Origin: Pseudomonas sp. Fl4BN1
Lineage (GTDB): Bacteria > Pseudomonadota > Gammaproteobacteria > Pseudomonadales > Pseudomonadaceae
Direction: 5' to 3'
DNA length: 64,000 bases
NCBI RefSeq assembly: GCF_009908285.1
Contig: NZ_JAAARM010000012.1
Location: 1-64,000, forward strand
Notes under the pieces: generated by a model
Databases searched by the model: none
Told to the model about the DNA's origin: nothing
The model's input: the letters and a program-made list of their open reading frames with translations, nothing else
In this document: positions 53,255-64,000 of the stretch, one piece after another
How the letters are laid out: each line of letters starts with the position of its first letter
How positions within the stretch are numbered: the stretch's first letter is position 1
Made by a program: the position numbers and the translations under genes

Positions 53255-55654
53255 TTACAGCGGCGCCAGCTCGGTTTGCGGGTCCGCGGCCTTGGTTACC
53301 TGCAAGCGGCGCATCTGCTCGCAGCCCCATAACACCCGCTCCGGCGTGGCCGGCGCGTCGATCTGCGGCTGGTGCCGGTAGTCGCCGAGGCTGGCCACTG
53401 CGTCCTTGATCGCACACCAGGCGGCGATGCCGAGCATGAACGGTGGTTCGCCCACGGCCTTGGAGTGGAACACTGTGTCTTCCGGGTTCTTGCGGTTTTC
53501 CACCAGCTTGACCCGCAGGTCCAGGGGCATATCGGCCACCGCAGGGATCTTGTAGCTGGCGGGGCCATTGGTCATCAGTTTGCCCTTGGCATTCCACACC
53601 AGCTCTTCGGTGGTCAGCCAGCCCATGCCCTGGATGTACCCGCCTTCGACCTGGCCGATGTCGATGGCCGGGTTCAGCGAGGCGCCAACGTCGTGCAGGA
53701 TGTCGGTGCGCAACATCTTGTACTCGCCGGTCAAGGTATCGACGATCACCTCGGCACAGGCCGCACCGAAGGCGAAGTAGTAGAACGGCCGGCCCCGGGC
53801 CTGGCTGCGGTCGTAGTAGATTTTCGGGGTCTTGTAGAAGCCGGTGCTGGAGAGTGAAACCTGGGCGAAATACGCCTGCTGGATCAGCTCCTCGAAGGTC
53901 AGGATATGTTCACGTACGCGTACATGGCCGTTGTGGAACTGCACATCCTCCTCGCTGACCTTGTAGTGCCGCGCAGCGAACTCCACCAGGCGTGTCTTGA
54001 TGGTCTGCGCAGCATTCTGCGCCGCCTTGCCATTCAGGTCGGCGCCGCTGGACGCAGCGGTGGGCGAAGTGTTGGGCACCTTGTCGGTATTGGTGGCGGT
54101 GATCTGTACCCGGTCGATGTCCACCTGGAACACCTCGGCCACCACCTGGGCCACCTTGATGTTCAGGCCCTGGCCCATTTCGGTGCCGCCGTGGTTCAGG
54201 TGAATGCTGCCGTCGGTGTAGATGTGGATCAGCGCGCCGGCCTGGTTGAGGAAGCTGGCAGTGAAGGAAATGCCGAATTTCACCGGGGTCAGCGCCAGGC
54301 CTTTTTTCAGGATCGAGCTGTTGGCGTTGTACCGGCGGATGGCTTCACGGCGCTCGGCGTACTGGCTGCTGGCTTCCAGTTCGGTGGTCATTTCCTCGAG
54401 CATGTTGTGCTCGACGGTCTGGTAGTAGTGAGTGACGTTGCGTTCGGTCTTGCCGTAATAGTTGGCCTTGCGCACCGCCAGCGGGTCCAGGTGCAGGTGG
54501 CGGGCGATGGCGTCCATCACTTCCTCGATGGCGACCATGCCTTGCGGGCCACCGAAGCCGCGGTAGGCGGTATTCGACGCGGTGTTGGTCTTGCAGCGAT
54601 GGCCATTGATGGTGGCATCGCCCAGGTAGTAGGCGTTGTCGGCATGGAACATCGCCCGGTCGACGATAGACGCCGAGAGGTCCGGCGAGCAGCCGCAGTT
54701 GCCCGCCAGCTCCAGCTGGATGCCGTGCAGGCGACCGTTATTGTCGAAGCCGACGTCGTACTCGACGTAGAAGGGGTGACGCTTACCTGTCATCAGCATG
54801 TCTTCGACCCGCGGCAGGCGCATCTTGGTCGGCTGGCCGGTGAGGCGTGCGATCACCGCGCACAGGCAGGCGGGGCTGGCGGCCTGGGTTTCCTTGCCGC
54901 CAAAACCGCCGCCCATGCGCCGCATGTCGACCACGATCTTGTTCATTGATACGTCGAGCACTTCCGCCACCAGTTTCTGTACTTCGGTGGGGTTCTGGGT
55001 CGAGCAGTAGACGATCATGCCGCCGTCTTCGGTAGGCATCACCGAGGAGATCTGGGTTTCCAGGTAGAAATGTTCCTGGCCGCCGATGTGCAAGGTGCCT
55101 TGAATGCGGTGTTCGGCGCTGGCCAGTGCGCCGGCCGAATCGCCGCGCTGGTGGGTGTGGCTATCCAGCACGAAGTGGCGTTTGCGCAGGGCTTCCACCA
55201 CATCCAGCACCGGCTCCAGGTCCTGGTATTCGATGATTGCGGCCATCGCCGCCTTGCGCGCGGTATCCAGGTCCTTGGCCGCTACGGCCAGCACCGGCTG
55301 GCCGACAAACTCGACGGTGTCGATGGCCAGCAACGGGTCGCCGGGCAATAGCGGGCCAATGTCCTTGAGGCCGGGAATATCCTCGTGGGTAATGGCGATG
55401 CGCACCCCTTCGAAGGCGTAGCAGGGCGCGGTGTCGATGCTGATGACCCGGGCATGGGCACGGTCCGAGAGTCGTGCAAAGACGTGCAGTTGGTTGGGGA
55501 ATTCCAGGCGGTCGTCGATGTACACCGCTTCACCTGACACGTGTTTGGCGGCGCTGTCGTGCTTGACGCTGCGGCCGACGCCGGTGGTCAGGTCCTGGTG
55601 AAACAGGGCCGTCAGTTCGGCTTGGGTCTTCTCGACTTTGTGATGATTAGACAT
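53255..55654 (-). CDS. xdhB: xanthine dehydrogenase molybdopterin-binding subunit
   Basis: XdhB is the catalytic large subunit oxidising hypoxanthine and xanthine at the molybdenum centre. The 799-residue protein has the aldehyde oxidase/xanthine dehydrogenase hammerhead (about 20-130) and the Moco-binding domains: RMGGGFGGKETQA (about 247-259), NTAYRGFGGPQGM, and the late GEPPFMLGIAAW carrying the catalytic Glu. Its start overlaps the xdhA end by eight bases. Confidence 0.96.
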   Translation of the reverse strand: MSNHHKVEKTQAELTALFHQDLTTGVGRSVKHDSAAKHVSGEAVYIDDRLEFPNQLHVFARLSDRAHARVISIDTAPCYAFEGVRIAITHEDIPGLKDIGPLLPGDPLLAIDTVEFVGQPVLAVAAKDLDTARKAAMAAIIEYQDLEPVLDVVEALRKRHFVLDSHTHQRGDSAGALASAEHRIQGTLHIGGQEHFYLETQISSVMPTEDGGMIVYCSTQNPTEVQKLVAEVLDVSMNKIVVDMRRMGGGFGGKETQAASPACLCAVIARLTGQPTKMRLPRVEDMLMTGKRHPFYVEYDVGFDNNGRLHGIQLELAGNCGCSPDLSASIVDRAMFHADNAYYLGDATINGHRCKTNTASNTAYRGFGGPQGMVAIEEVMDAIARHLHLDPLAVRKANYYGKTERNVTHYYQTVEHNMLEEMTTELEASSQYAERREAIRRYNANSSILKKGLALTPVKFGISFTASFLNQAGALIHIYTDGSIHLNHGGTEMGQGLNIKVAQVVAEVFQVDIDRVQITATNTDKVPNTSPTAASSGADLNGKAAQNAAQTIKTRLVEFAARHYKVSEEDVQFHNGHVRVREHILTFEELIQQAYFAQVSLSSTGFYKTPKIYYDRSQARGRPFYYFAFGAACAEVIVDTLTGEYKMLRTDILHDVGASLNPAIDIGQVEGGYIQGMGWLTTEELVWNAKGKLMTNGPASYKIPAVADMPLDLRVKLVENRKNPEDTVFHSKAVGEPPFMLGIAAWCAIKDAVASLGDYRHQPQIDAPATPERVLWGCEQMRRLQVTKAADPQTELAPL

Positions 55655-57101
55655 AAGCGGTCACCCGGGTCTCGATGTGCGGTGTGTGCAGTTCGATGAA
55701 GTATTTGCGCAGCAGGTTCTGTGCGCTGAGCAGGCGGTATTCCTTGCTCGCGCGAAAATCCGAGAGCGGGGTGAAGTCTTGCGCGAGAGCCGCGCAGGCG
55801 CGTTCTACGGTGGCCTGGTTCCAGGGCGCGCCGACCAGGGCGGCTTCACAGCTCTTGGCCCGTTTCGGAATCGCCGCCATGCCGCCGAAGGCAATGCGGG
55901 CATCGCTGACCATGCCGTTTTCGATCCGCAGGTTGAAGGCCGCGCAGACCGCAGAAATATCGTCATCCAGGCGCTTGGACACCTTGTAGGCGCGGAACAG
56001 CCGTTCGGCACTGGCCCGGGGCACGATGATCTTTTCGATGAACTCGCTGTCCTGGCGGGCGGTGACCCGGTAATCGATAAAATAGTCTTCCAGGGCCAAG
56101 GTCCGGCGTACGTCGCCCTTGCACAGTACGATCTGCGCGCCCAGGGCTATCAGCAGGGGCGGCGAGTCGCCGATCGGCGAAGCATTGCCGATATTGCCGC
56201 CCAGGGTGCCCTGGTTACGGATCTGCAATGAGGCGAAGCGCTGCAGCAGTTCGCCGAAATCCGGGTACTCGGCATGCAGTGCGTCATAACAGTCGGTGAG
56301 GGCGGTGGCGGCGCCGATTTCCAGGCGATCGTCGAAGCGTTCGATGCGCTTCATCTCGGCAATGTTGCCGACGTAGATCATGACCGGCAGGGTTCGATGG
56401 AACTGGGTCACCTCCAGCGCCAGGTCGGTGCCGCCGGCCAGCAGCCGGGCTTGCGGATAGGCGTCGTAGAGGTCGGCCAGGTCGGCGACGGTCAGCGGCA
56501 CCAGGCAGCGTTTGTCACCGCTGTTGAGCTCGCCGGTGTCCTTGGGCGCAATGGCCTTGAGGCGGGCGATGGTCTCGGCCTGGCGGGCATCGAACTGATC
56601 GCGCTGCTGGCCGCAGCAGGATTGTTCGGCTGCGGCGAGAATCGGCCGGTAGCCGGTGCAGCGGCAGAGGTTGCCGGCCAGGGCTTCGTGGGCCTTGTGG
56701 AGGTCGGGTTCAGAGCTGTTCTTTTGCAGGGCGAACAGTGACATGACGAAGCCCGGGGTACAGAAGCCGCACTGCGAGCCGTGGCAGTCGACCATGGCCT
56801 GTTGCACGCTGTGCAGTTGACCCTGGTGCTTGAGCCCTTCGACGCTGATCAGATGCTTGCCGTGCAGGGACGAAACGAAGGTCAGGCATGAGTTGAGGCT
56901 GCGATAGCGAATGGATTCGCTGCCCTGGGCATCCACCTGCAGCTCGCCCACCACCACGGTGCAGGCGCCGCAGTCACCGCTGGCGCAACCTTCTTTGGTG
57001 CCGGGTTTGCCCAAGTGCTCGCGCAGATAGTTGAGCACGGTCAGATTGGGGTCCAGGGCGTGCTCGCTACGGAGTTCCTGGTTGAGTAAAAACTGGATCA
57101 C
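55647..57101 (-). CDS. xdhA: xanthine dehydrogenase small subunit (FeS/FAD)
   Basis: XdhA passes electrons from the Mo centre through two [2Fe-2S] clusters and FAD to NAD. The 484-residue protein has the plant-type cluster motif EGCASGDCGACTVVVGE (about 37-53), the second cluster motifs CGFCTPGFVMS and CRCTGYRPI (about 110-155) and an FAD domain (about 195-370, LLAGGTDLALEV; TLGGNIGNASPIGDSPP). It heads the purine operon; its promoter region carries paired TGAC-N6-GTCA palindromes. Confidence 0.96.
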   Translation of the reverse strand: MIQFLLNQELRSEHALDPNLTVLNYLREHLGKPGTKEGCASGDCGACTVVVGELQVDAQGSESIRYRSLNSCLTFVSSLHGKHLISVEGLKHQGQLHSVQQAMVDCHGSQCGFCTPGFVMSLFALQKNSSEPDLHKAHEALAGNLCRCTGYRPILAAAEQSCCGQQRDQFDARQAETIARLKAIAPKDTGELNSGDKRCLVPLTVADLADLYDAYPQARLLAGGTDLALEVTQFHRTLPVMIYVGNIAEMKRIERFDDRLEIGAATALTDCYDALHAEYPDFGELLQRFASLQIRNQGTLGGNIGNASPIGDSPPLLIALGAQIVLCKGDVRRTLALEDYFIDYRVTARQDSEFIEKIIVPRASAERLFRAYKVSKRLDDDISAVCAAFNLRIENGMVSDARIAFGGMAAIPKRAKSCEAALVGAPWNQATVERACAALAQDFTPLSDFRASKEYRLLSAQNLLRKYFIELHTPHIETRVTAYV

Positions 57102-57158
57102 GGAAGGCCTCGCAGACTCATTATTATTGTTAACCGACGTGAGCCGAATTTAGTCATG

Positions 57159-57197
57159 TCTGACTTTTCGGTCAATGATTTTCTGACTTTAAGGTCA
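57159..57197. promoter_or_regulatory. tandem TGAC-N6-GTCA palindromes upstream of xdhA
   Basis: TCTGACTTTTCGGTCA at 57159-57174 is repeated as TCTGACTTTAAGGTCA at 57182-57197, start-to-start 23 bp (about two helix turns). Each is itself an inverted repeat TGAC-N6-GTCA. They lie 58-96 bp before the xdhA start, in the gap shared with a divergent GntR gene, the best candidate binder. Confidence 0.65.
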
Positions 57198-57243
57198 GGA
57201 AATTTCGATGGTCAACATTTCAAGTATGAACGGTATCCCGGTC

Positions 57244-57338
57244 GCTGCTGCCGCGGGCTGCGATAAGGCCTGAAGGGCCTTGTGCATGATCGACAGGGTC
57301 ACTGCCCCTGGAAGCGATCGCAGCCCGCGGCAGCGGCT
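57244..57338. repeat. inverted REP-like pair (CTGCCGCGGGCTGCGAT family)
   Basis: CTGCTGCCGCGGGCTGCGAT (57245-57264) is matched by the inverted ATCGCAGCCCGCGGCAGCGG (57317-57336). This is a third REP family in the window. Together with the tandem palindromes it fills the 358-bp gap between xdhA and the GntR gene; no gene is visible there. Confidence 0.75.
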
Positions 57339-57459
57339 ACAGAGTCCGTATCAATCTGCTTGTTTCATGCCAAATTCCCCTGTTGGGGCACTCCGCCATG
57401 AGGTATCAATTGCGCTACACTGCGCGGCTTGTGCCGATTAAAGATTTTGAAGGAAAACC

Positions 57460-58119
57460 ATGACGTTCAAGGCGCCGGACAGCCTCGCCGAGCAAATTGC
57501 TCACCACCTCGCCGAACGTATCATTCGCGGGGATCTCAAGCCTGGGGAGCGGATTCAGGAACAGAAGGTCACCTTGGCCCTCAATGTCAGCCGTGGATCG
57601 GTGCGCGAGGCCTTGCTGATTCTCGAGCGTCGCCATCTGATCGCGATCCTGCCGCGCCGCGGTGCCCACGTGACCGAGCTTACCGAGCACAAGGTCCGCA
57701 GCCTCTGCACCCTGATGAGCGAGCTGTACATCCTGCTGGGCAACTCGGTGGCCAGTGGCTGGGCACAGCAGAGCGACATGGCGCCGTTCCTGCAGATCCA
57801 GCAACGGCTGGTGAGCGCTTACGAGCGCCAGGACATCCGCGCCTTTGTCGAAGACAGCTTCAGCGTGATGCGCGCGGCCTATCCCTTCGCCAACAATCCG
57901 TACCTGCAGGAAACCGTCGAGAACCTGCAACCGGCCATGAGCCGTGCCTATTACCTGGCACTGGAGCAGCGCAAGGCATCGATGAGCGAGTACCTGGCAC
58001 TGTTCGAGCAACTGTTGGCCGCGGTGCTGGCTCGTGACCTGGAGCAGATCCGTCAGGTGCTGACGGCGTATGCCCAGCGCAGCAGCGATCTGGTGGTATC
58101 TGCGTTGGCGGATGCGTAA
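57460..58119 (+). CDS. GntR-family (FCD) regulator, probably of purine catabolism
   Basis: The 219-residue protein has an N-terminal winged helix (about 8-75, GERIQEQKVTLALNVSRGSVREALLILERRHLI) and an FCD domain (about 80-205). It is divergent from xdhA and precedes smc by two bases, the same order as in other Pseudomonas. Its most likely target is the xdh-guaD unit, through the TGAC-N6-GTCA pair. The ligand (a purine or urate-related compound) is inferred from position only. Confidence 0.88.
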   Translation: MTFKAPDSLAEQIAHHLAERIIRGDLKPGERIQEQKVTLALNVSRGSVREALLILERRHLIAILPRRGAHVTELTEHKVRSLCTLMSELYILLGNSVASGWAQQSDMAPFLQIQQRLVSAYERQDIRAFVEDSFSVMRAAYPFANNPYLQETVENLQPAMSRAYYLALEQRKASMSEYLALFEQLLAAVLARDLEQIRQVLTAYAQRSSDLVVSALADA

Positions 58120-58121
58120 AC

Positions 58122-61100
58122 GTGCGACTCAAGTGCATCAAGCTGGCGGGGTTCAAGTCCTTCGTCGACCCCACCACGGTGAACTTCCCCAGTAACATGG
58201 CGGCGGTAGTCGGGCCCAATGGCTGCGGCAAATCGAACATCATCGACGCGGTGCGCTGGGTGATGGGTGAAAGCTCGGCGAAGAACCTGCGTGGCGAGTC
58301 GATGACCGATGTCATCTTCAACGGCTCCACCAGCCGCAAGCCGGTGAGCCAGGCCAGCATCGAACTGGTGTTCGACAACTCCGACGGCACCCTGGTGGGC
58401 GAATACGCCGCCTACGCGGAGATTTCCATCCGCCGCAAGGTGACCCGCGACAGCCAGAACAGTTACTTCCTCAACGGCACCAAGTGCCGCCGTCGGGACA
58501 TCACCGATATCTTCCTTGGCACCGGCCTGGGGCCACGCAGCTACTCGATCATCGAGCAGGGCATGATCTCCAAGTTGATCGAGGCCAAGCCCGAGGACCT
58601 GCGCAACTTCATCGAAGAAGCCGCGGGCATCTCCAAGTACAAGGAGCGCCGGCGCGAGACGGAAAATCGCATCCGCCGCACTCACGAGAATCTGGCACGC
58701 CTGACCGACTTGCGCGATGAGCTGGAGCGCCAGCTCGAACGCCTGCATCGCCAGGCCCAGGCCGCCGAGAAGTATCAGGAGTACAAGGCCGAGGAGCGTC
58801 AGCTCAAGGCGCAATTGTCGGCCCTGCGCTGGCAGGCGTTGAATGAGCAGGTGGGCCAGCGTGAGTCGGTGATTGGCAGCCAGGAAGTCAGTTTCGAGGC
58901 GCTGGTGGCCGATCAGCGCAATGCCGATGCCGCTATCGAACGCTTTCGTGATGGTCACCATGAGCTGTCCGAGCGCTTCAATCTGGTGCAGGGCCGTTTC
59001 TACTCGGTGGGCGGTGATATTGCCCGGGTCGAGCAGAGCATCCAGCACGGCCAGCAGCGTCTGCGGCAGTTGCAGGAGGATTTCAAGGAAGCCGAGCGCG
59101 CACGTTTGGAAACCGAGTCGCATCTGGGGCACGATCGCACGTTACTGGCGACCCTGGGGGAAGAGCTGGGCATGCTCGAGCCTGAGCAGGAAGTCACTGC
59201 GGCGGCAGCCGAGGAAGCGGCAGCGACCCTGGAAGACGCCGAAACCACCATGCACGGTTGGCAGGAACAGTGGGACGCCTTCAACCTGAGTTCCGCCGAG
59301 CCGCGGCGCCAGGCGGAAGTGCAGCAGTCACGTATCCAGCAGCTGGAAAGCAGCATGGAGCGCTTGTCCGAACGGCAACGGCGCTTGACCGAGGAGCGCG
59401 AGTTGCTCTCGGCCGACCCGGAAGATGCGGCGATCCTTGAACTCAATGAGCAACTGGCTGCCAGCGAGGCGACCCTGGAAGACTTGCAGGCCAGCGAGGA
59501 GTCACAGGTCGAGCGCCTGGAGCAACTGCGCCAGCAATTGCAACAGGCCACCCAGGCCCAGCAGCAGGCTCAGGGTGAGCTGCAGCGGCTCAACGGCCGG
59601 CTGGCGTCCTTGGAGGCTTTGCAGCAAGCGGCGCTCGACCCAGGTACCGGCACTGCCCAATGGCTGCGTGAACAGCAGTTATCCGAGCGTCCGCGTCTGG
59701 CCGATGGCATGCACGTGGAAGCGGGTTGGGAACTGGCGGTAGAAACCGTGCTCGGCGCCGACCTACAGGCGGTTCTGGTGGACGACTTTGCCGGTATCGA
59801 TCTGGCAGGTTTTGCCCAGGGTGATCTGCGTTTGCTGAGTCTGCAGGGGGATGCGTTACGCGTGCCTGGCAGCCTGCTGGACAAGGTTGAATCCCAGGTG
59901 GATCTGTCGCCCTGGCTGGGCCAGATCAAACCGGTGGAAACCCTCGAACAGGCCTTGGCCTTGCGCGGGCAGCTGGCCCCTGGGCAAAGCTTGATCAGTC
60001 GCGACGGCTACTGGGTTGGTCGGCATTTCCTGCGGGTCCGGCGTGCCAGTGAAGCGGAAAGTGGCGTGCTGGCCCGGGGTCAGGAAATCCAGCAACTGAC
60101 GCTGGAGCGTGATGAGCGCGAAGCCAGTGTCGAGACCCTGGAGAGCCAATTGCTCAATCTGCGGGCGCAGCAGCGTCAGCAGGAGAACGGCCGCGAACAC
60201 CTGCGCCGCCTATTGCAGGATGAAGCTCGGCAACAAGGGGAACTGAAAGCCAAGTTGTCCGCGGGCAAGGCCAAGGCCGAACAGTTGAGTTTGCGCCGTA
60301 CCCGCCTCGATGAAGAGTTGGTCGAGCTCGGTGAGCAGCGTGAGCTGGAGCATGAACACGTCGGCGAGGCACGCCTGCAGTTGCAGGATGCCCTCGACAG
60401 CATGGCCCTGGACACCGAGCAGCGAGAACTGCTCCTGGCCCAGCGCGACAGCCTGCGCGAGCGCCTCGATCGGGTGCGCCAGGAGGCGCGCCAGCATAAG
60501 GATCACGCTCACCAATTGGCGGTGCGCATGGGCTCGCTCAAGGCCCAGCACGATTCCACCCGTCAGGCCCTGGAGCGCCTGGAGTTGCAATCCGAGCGCC
60601 TGACCGAGAAGCGCGAACAGCTCAGCCTCAACCTGGAGGAGGGTGAGGCTCCCCTGGAGGAATTGCGCCTCAAGCTCGAAGAGCTGTTGGAAAAGCGCAT
60701 GACCGTGGACGTCGAGCTCAAGACCGCACAGATCGCCCTGGAAGATGCCGACCGTGAACTGCGCGATGCCGAGAAGCGCCGCAACCAGGCCGAGCAGCAA
60801 TCCCAGCTGATCCGTGGCCAGCTCGAACAGCAGCGCATGGAATGGCAAGCCTTGAGCGTGCGCCGCAAGACCTTGCAGGAGCAGTTGCTGGCCGACGGCT
60901 ACGACCTCGACGGGGTGCTGGCGACCCTGACGGGCGATGCCAGCGAACAGGCCGCCGAAGAAGAGTTGGAGCGTATTGCGGCACGGATTCAGCGCCTGGG
61001 GGCGATCAACCTCGCGGCCATCGATGAATACCAGCAGCAGTCCGAGCGCAAGCGCTACCTGGATGCCCAGAATGCCGATTTGGTAGAGGCCCTGGAAACC

Positions 61101-61610
61101 CTGGAGAACGTGATTCGCAAGATCGACAAGGAAACCCGTAATCGTTTCAAAGATACCTTTGATCAGATTAATGCTGGTTTGCAGGCACTCTTTCCAAAAG
61201 TTTTCGGTGGTGGCAGCGCTTATTTGGAACTGACGGGCGAAGATCTACTCGATACAGGGGTAACGATCATGGCGCGTCCGCCGGGCAAGAAGAACAGCAC
61301 TATTCATTTGCTCTCCGGTGGCGAAAAGGCATTGACCGCATTGGCGTTGGTGTTCGCTATCTTCAAGTTGAACCCCGCGCCGTTTTGCATGCTCGATGAA
61401 GTTGACGCGCCGCTGGATGACGCTAACGTTGGACGTTATGCAAGATTGGTTAAAGAGATGTCGCAGACTGTGCAGTTCATCTATATCACCCACAACAAGA
61501 TCGCCATGGAAATGGCCGATCAATTGATGGGGGTGACGATGCACGAACCCGGTTGTTCGCGCCTGGTAGCCGTGGATGTCGAGGAGGCGATGGCGATGGT
61601 GGACGCTTGA
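58122..61610 (+). CDS. smc: chromosome segregation protein SMC
   Basis: SMC forms a ring ATPase that compacts and segregates chromosomes with ScpA/ScpB. The 1162-residue protein has the Walker A motif GPNGCGKSNIIDAVRW near residue 30, long coiled coils (about 170-490 and 650-1000) around a hinge (about 495-640, with LADGMHVEAGWELAVETVLG), and the C-terminal signature LLSGGEKALTALALVFAIF followed by Walker B PFCMLDEVDAPLDDANV. It starts with GTG at 58122, two bases after the GntR stop. Confidence 0.96.
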   Translation: MRLKCIKLAGFKSFVDPTTVNFPSNMAAVVGPNGCGKSNIIDAVRWVMGESSAKNLRGESMTDVIFNGSTSRKPVSQASIELVFDNSDGTLVGEYAAYAEISIRRKVTRDSQNSYFLNGTKCRRRDITDIFLGTGLGPRSYSIIEQGMISKLIEAKPEDLRNFIEEAAGISKYKERRRETENRIRRTHENLARLTDLRDELERQLERLHRQAQAAEKYQEYKAEERQLKAQLSALRWQALNEQVGQRESVIGSQEVSFEALVADQRNADAAIERFRDGHHELSERFNLVQGRFYSVGGDIARVEQSIQHGQQRLRQLQEDFKEAERARLETESHLGHDRTLLATLGEELGMLEPEQEVTAAAAEEAAATLEDAETTMHGWQEQWDAFNLSSAEPRRQAEVQQSRIQQLESSMERLSERQRRLTEERELLSADPEDAAILELNEQLAASEATLEDLQASEESQVERLEQLRQQLQQATQAQQQAQGELQRLNGRLASLEALQQAALDPGTGTAQWLREQQLSERPRLADGMHVEAGWELAVETVLGADLQAVLVDDFAGIDLAGFAQGDLRLLSLQGDALRVPGSLLDKVESQVDLSPWLGQIKPVETLEQALALRGQLAPGQSLISRDGYWVGRHFLRVRRASEAESGVLARGQEIQQLTLERDEREASVETLESQLLNLRAQQRQQENGREHLRRLLQDEARQQGELKAKLSAGKAKAEQLSLRRTRLDEELVELGEQRELEHEHVGEARLQLQDALDSMALDTEQRELLLAQRDSLRERLDRVRQEARQHKDHAHQLAVRMGSLKAQHDSTRQALERLELQSERLTEKREQLSLNLEEGEAPLEELRLKLEELLEKRMTVDVELKTAQIALEDADRELRDAEKRRNQAEQQSQLIRGQLEQQRMEWQALSVRRKTLQEQLLADGYDLDGVLATLTGDASEQAAEEELERIAARIQRLGAINLAAIDEYQQQSERKRYLDAQNADLVEALETLENVIRKIDKETRNRFKDTFDQINAGLQALFPKVFGGGSAYLELTGEDLLDTGVTIMARPPGKKNSTIHLLSGGEKALTALALVFAIFKLNPAPFCMLDEVDAPLDDANVGRYARLVKEMSQTVQFIYITHNKIAMEMADQLMGVTMHEPGCSRLVAVDVEEAMAMVDA

Positions 61611-61867
61611 GTCTGTATGACTGAGGCGACTGTTGGGGGGATAAATCGAGGATTTTTCCCATTGCCGAGCTGGCCAATCGATATATTGGCCGTAACCGTT
61701 GTGACAGACGGTGTAAAGTTGCCTTTGGTCGTGCTAATTTAATGTCAATTTTTCCTATGCGTGGGCAAAACGCCATTCAGAACATAGAGTTGGCGCCACG
61801 TTTTAAAGCGGTTTGCAGATTGTAAACCCCTTATTTTTCAGCATTTTTTATAGAGGCACGGGATTAC

Positions 61868-62725
61868 ATGGAAATCGGTCTGCGCGAGTGGCTGATCGTC
61901 ATCGGCATTATTGTTATCGCCGGTATTCTTTTTGATGGCTGGCGGCGTATGCGCGGCGGCAAGGGGAAGTTGAAATTCCGTCTTGATCGAAGTCTTTCCA
62001 ATTTGCCGGATGAGGAAGGCGGCGGTGCCGAGTTGCTGGGTCCGCCTCGGGTGCTGGACAACCATAAAGAGCCACAACTGGACGAGCATGATCTGCCGTC
62101 GGTGAGCATGTCTGCCCGCGAGCCACGGGAAAACTCTTCGTCCAAGCGCAGCAAGCGTGGTGGTGAGCCTCATCAGGGCGACCTCAACCTGGATCTGGAC
62201 CTGGACAACGGCCCGAGCTTCAGCAGCCGCGACGACGACTTCCCGGCCGATGAAGGCAAGTCCGCCAGTCATATCGACAAGGAACAACCGCAAGCCGAAG
62301 AAGTGCTGGTGATCAGCGTTATTTGCCGTGACACCGCGGGCTTCAAAGGCCCGGCACTGCTGCAGAACATCCTTGAAAGCGGCCTGCGCTTTGGCGAGAT
62401 GGATATTTTCCATCGCCACGAAAGCATGGCCGGTAATGGCGAGGTGCTGTTCTCCATGGCTAACGCAGTCAAGCCCGGGGTGTTTGACCTGGACGACATC
62501 GACCACTTCAGTACTCCGGCAGTGAGCTTCTTCCTTGGCTTGCCTGGCCCGCGTCACCCGAAGCAAGCCTTCGACGTGATGGTTGCGGCGGCCCGCAAGC
62601 TGTCCCAGGAACTCAACGGCGAGCTCAAGGATGATCAGCGCAGCGTCCTGACCGCCCAGACCATCGAGCACTACCGTCAGCGTATCGTCGAATTCGAGCG
62701 CCGTGCCCTGACCCAAAAGCGCTAA
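61868..62725 (+). CDS. zipA: cell division protein ZipA
   Basis: ZipA tethers FtsZ polymers to the inner membrane at the division site. The 285-residue protein begins with a membrane helix (about 5-24, [19 protein letters not shown]), a basic stretch ([13 protein letters not shown]) and a long polar linker (about 40-140). The C-terminal FtsZ-binding domain follows (about 145-285, [37 protein letters not shown]). The 257-bp gap after smc suggests its own promoter. Confidence 0.95.
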   Translation: MEIGLREWLIVIGIIVIAGILFDGWRRMRGGKGKLKFRLDRSLSNLPDEEGGGAELLGPPRVLDNHKEPQLDEHDLPSVSMSAREPRENSSSKRSKRGGEPHQGDLNLDLDLDNGPSFSSRDDDFPADEGKSASHIDKEQPQAEEVLVISVICRDTAGFKGPALLQNILESGLRFGEMDIFHRHESMAGNGEVLFSMANAVKPGVFDLDDIDHFSTPAVSFFLGLPGPRHPKQAFDVMVAAARKLSQELNGELKDDQRSVLTAQTIEHYRQRIVEFERRALTQKR

Positions 62726-62745
62726 GCTCTCGCAGCCAGCTCCTC

Positions 62746-64000
<1,255 letters not shown>

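Overview
The window reads as the chromosome of a fluorescent Pseudomonas (P. fluorescens/protegens lineage). The evidence is the gene order crfX-cmpX-sigX-oprF, the Pseudomonas order GntR-prpB-prpC-acnD-prpF-prpD, rmf beside pyrD and rlmL, smc-zipA-ligA, high GC, and many GTAGGAGCnnGCTTGCnnGC REP elements between genes. An OprF without cysteines fits P. fluorescens rather than P. aeruginosa. No rRNA, tRNA, prophage, insertion sequence or CRISPR was found. The last gene (ligA) runs off the right edge.

Layout. 1-390: tandem REP array. 390-4978 (minus): pabB, then an ATP-grasp ligase, a transglutaminase-like 7TM protein and a retropepsin-like protease. 5249-13759 (plus): propionate catabolism by the 2-methylcitrate cycle with its GntR regulator. 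13816-16284: DMT exporter divergent from a MocR regulator. 16440-19808: ppsR divergent from ppsA. 19911-25569 (plus): hydrolase, rraA, and the envelope-stress cluster cmaX-crfX-cmpX-sigX-oprF. 25648-37264 (minus): nitrate assimilation, namely nasS-nasT, nasA with a PP2C/kinase fusion, and nirB-nirD-nitrate reductase-cobA (CobA makes the siroheme precursor needed by NirB). 37493-41697: pyrD, rmf, rlmL. 41835-46313: CHASE/PAS diguanylate cyclase, dacB, yggL. 46501-57101: BenE-type transporter, GntR and LysR regulators, a Tsx-like porin, and purine catabolism (guaD, xdhC, xdhB, xdhA). 57460-64000 (plus): GntR, smc, zipA, ligA (partial).

The most interesting signal is regulatory. All three nitrate transcription units (nirB, nasA-kinase and nasST itself) show the same architecture: a sigma-54 type -24/-12 element, an RNA hairpin with a six-base A1/G4 loop (two in nirB), a shared box (minus strand GACAAmGrCGTC) and an intrinsic terminator just before the first gene. 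This is what the ANTAR antiterminator NasT is expected to act on. It suggests a three-target regulon that includes nasST. Other candidate operators are direct repeats in front of the MocR gene, paired TGAC-N6-GTCA palindromes in front of xdhA, TTGTCGACAA sites in front of the prp regulator, and TTGTrTACA sites in the purine region. The least understood genes are the ligase/7TM/protease trio at the left end.
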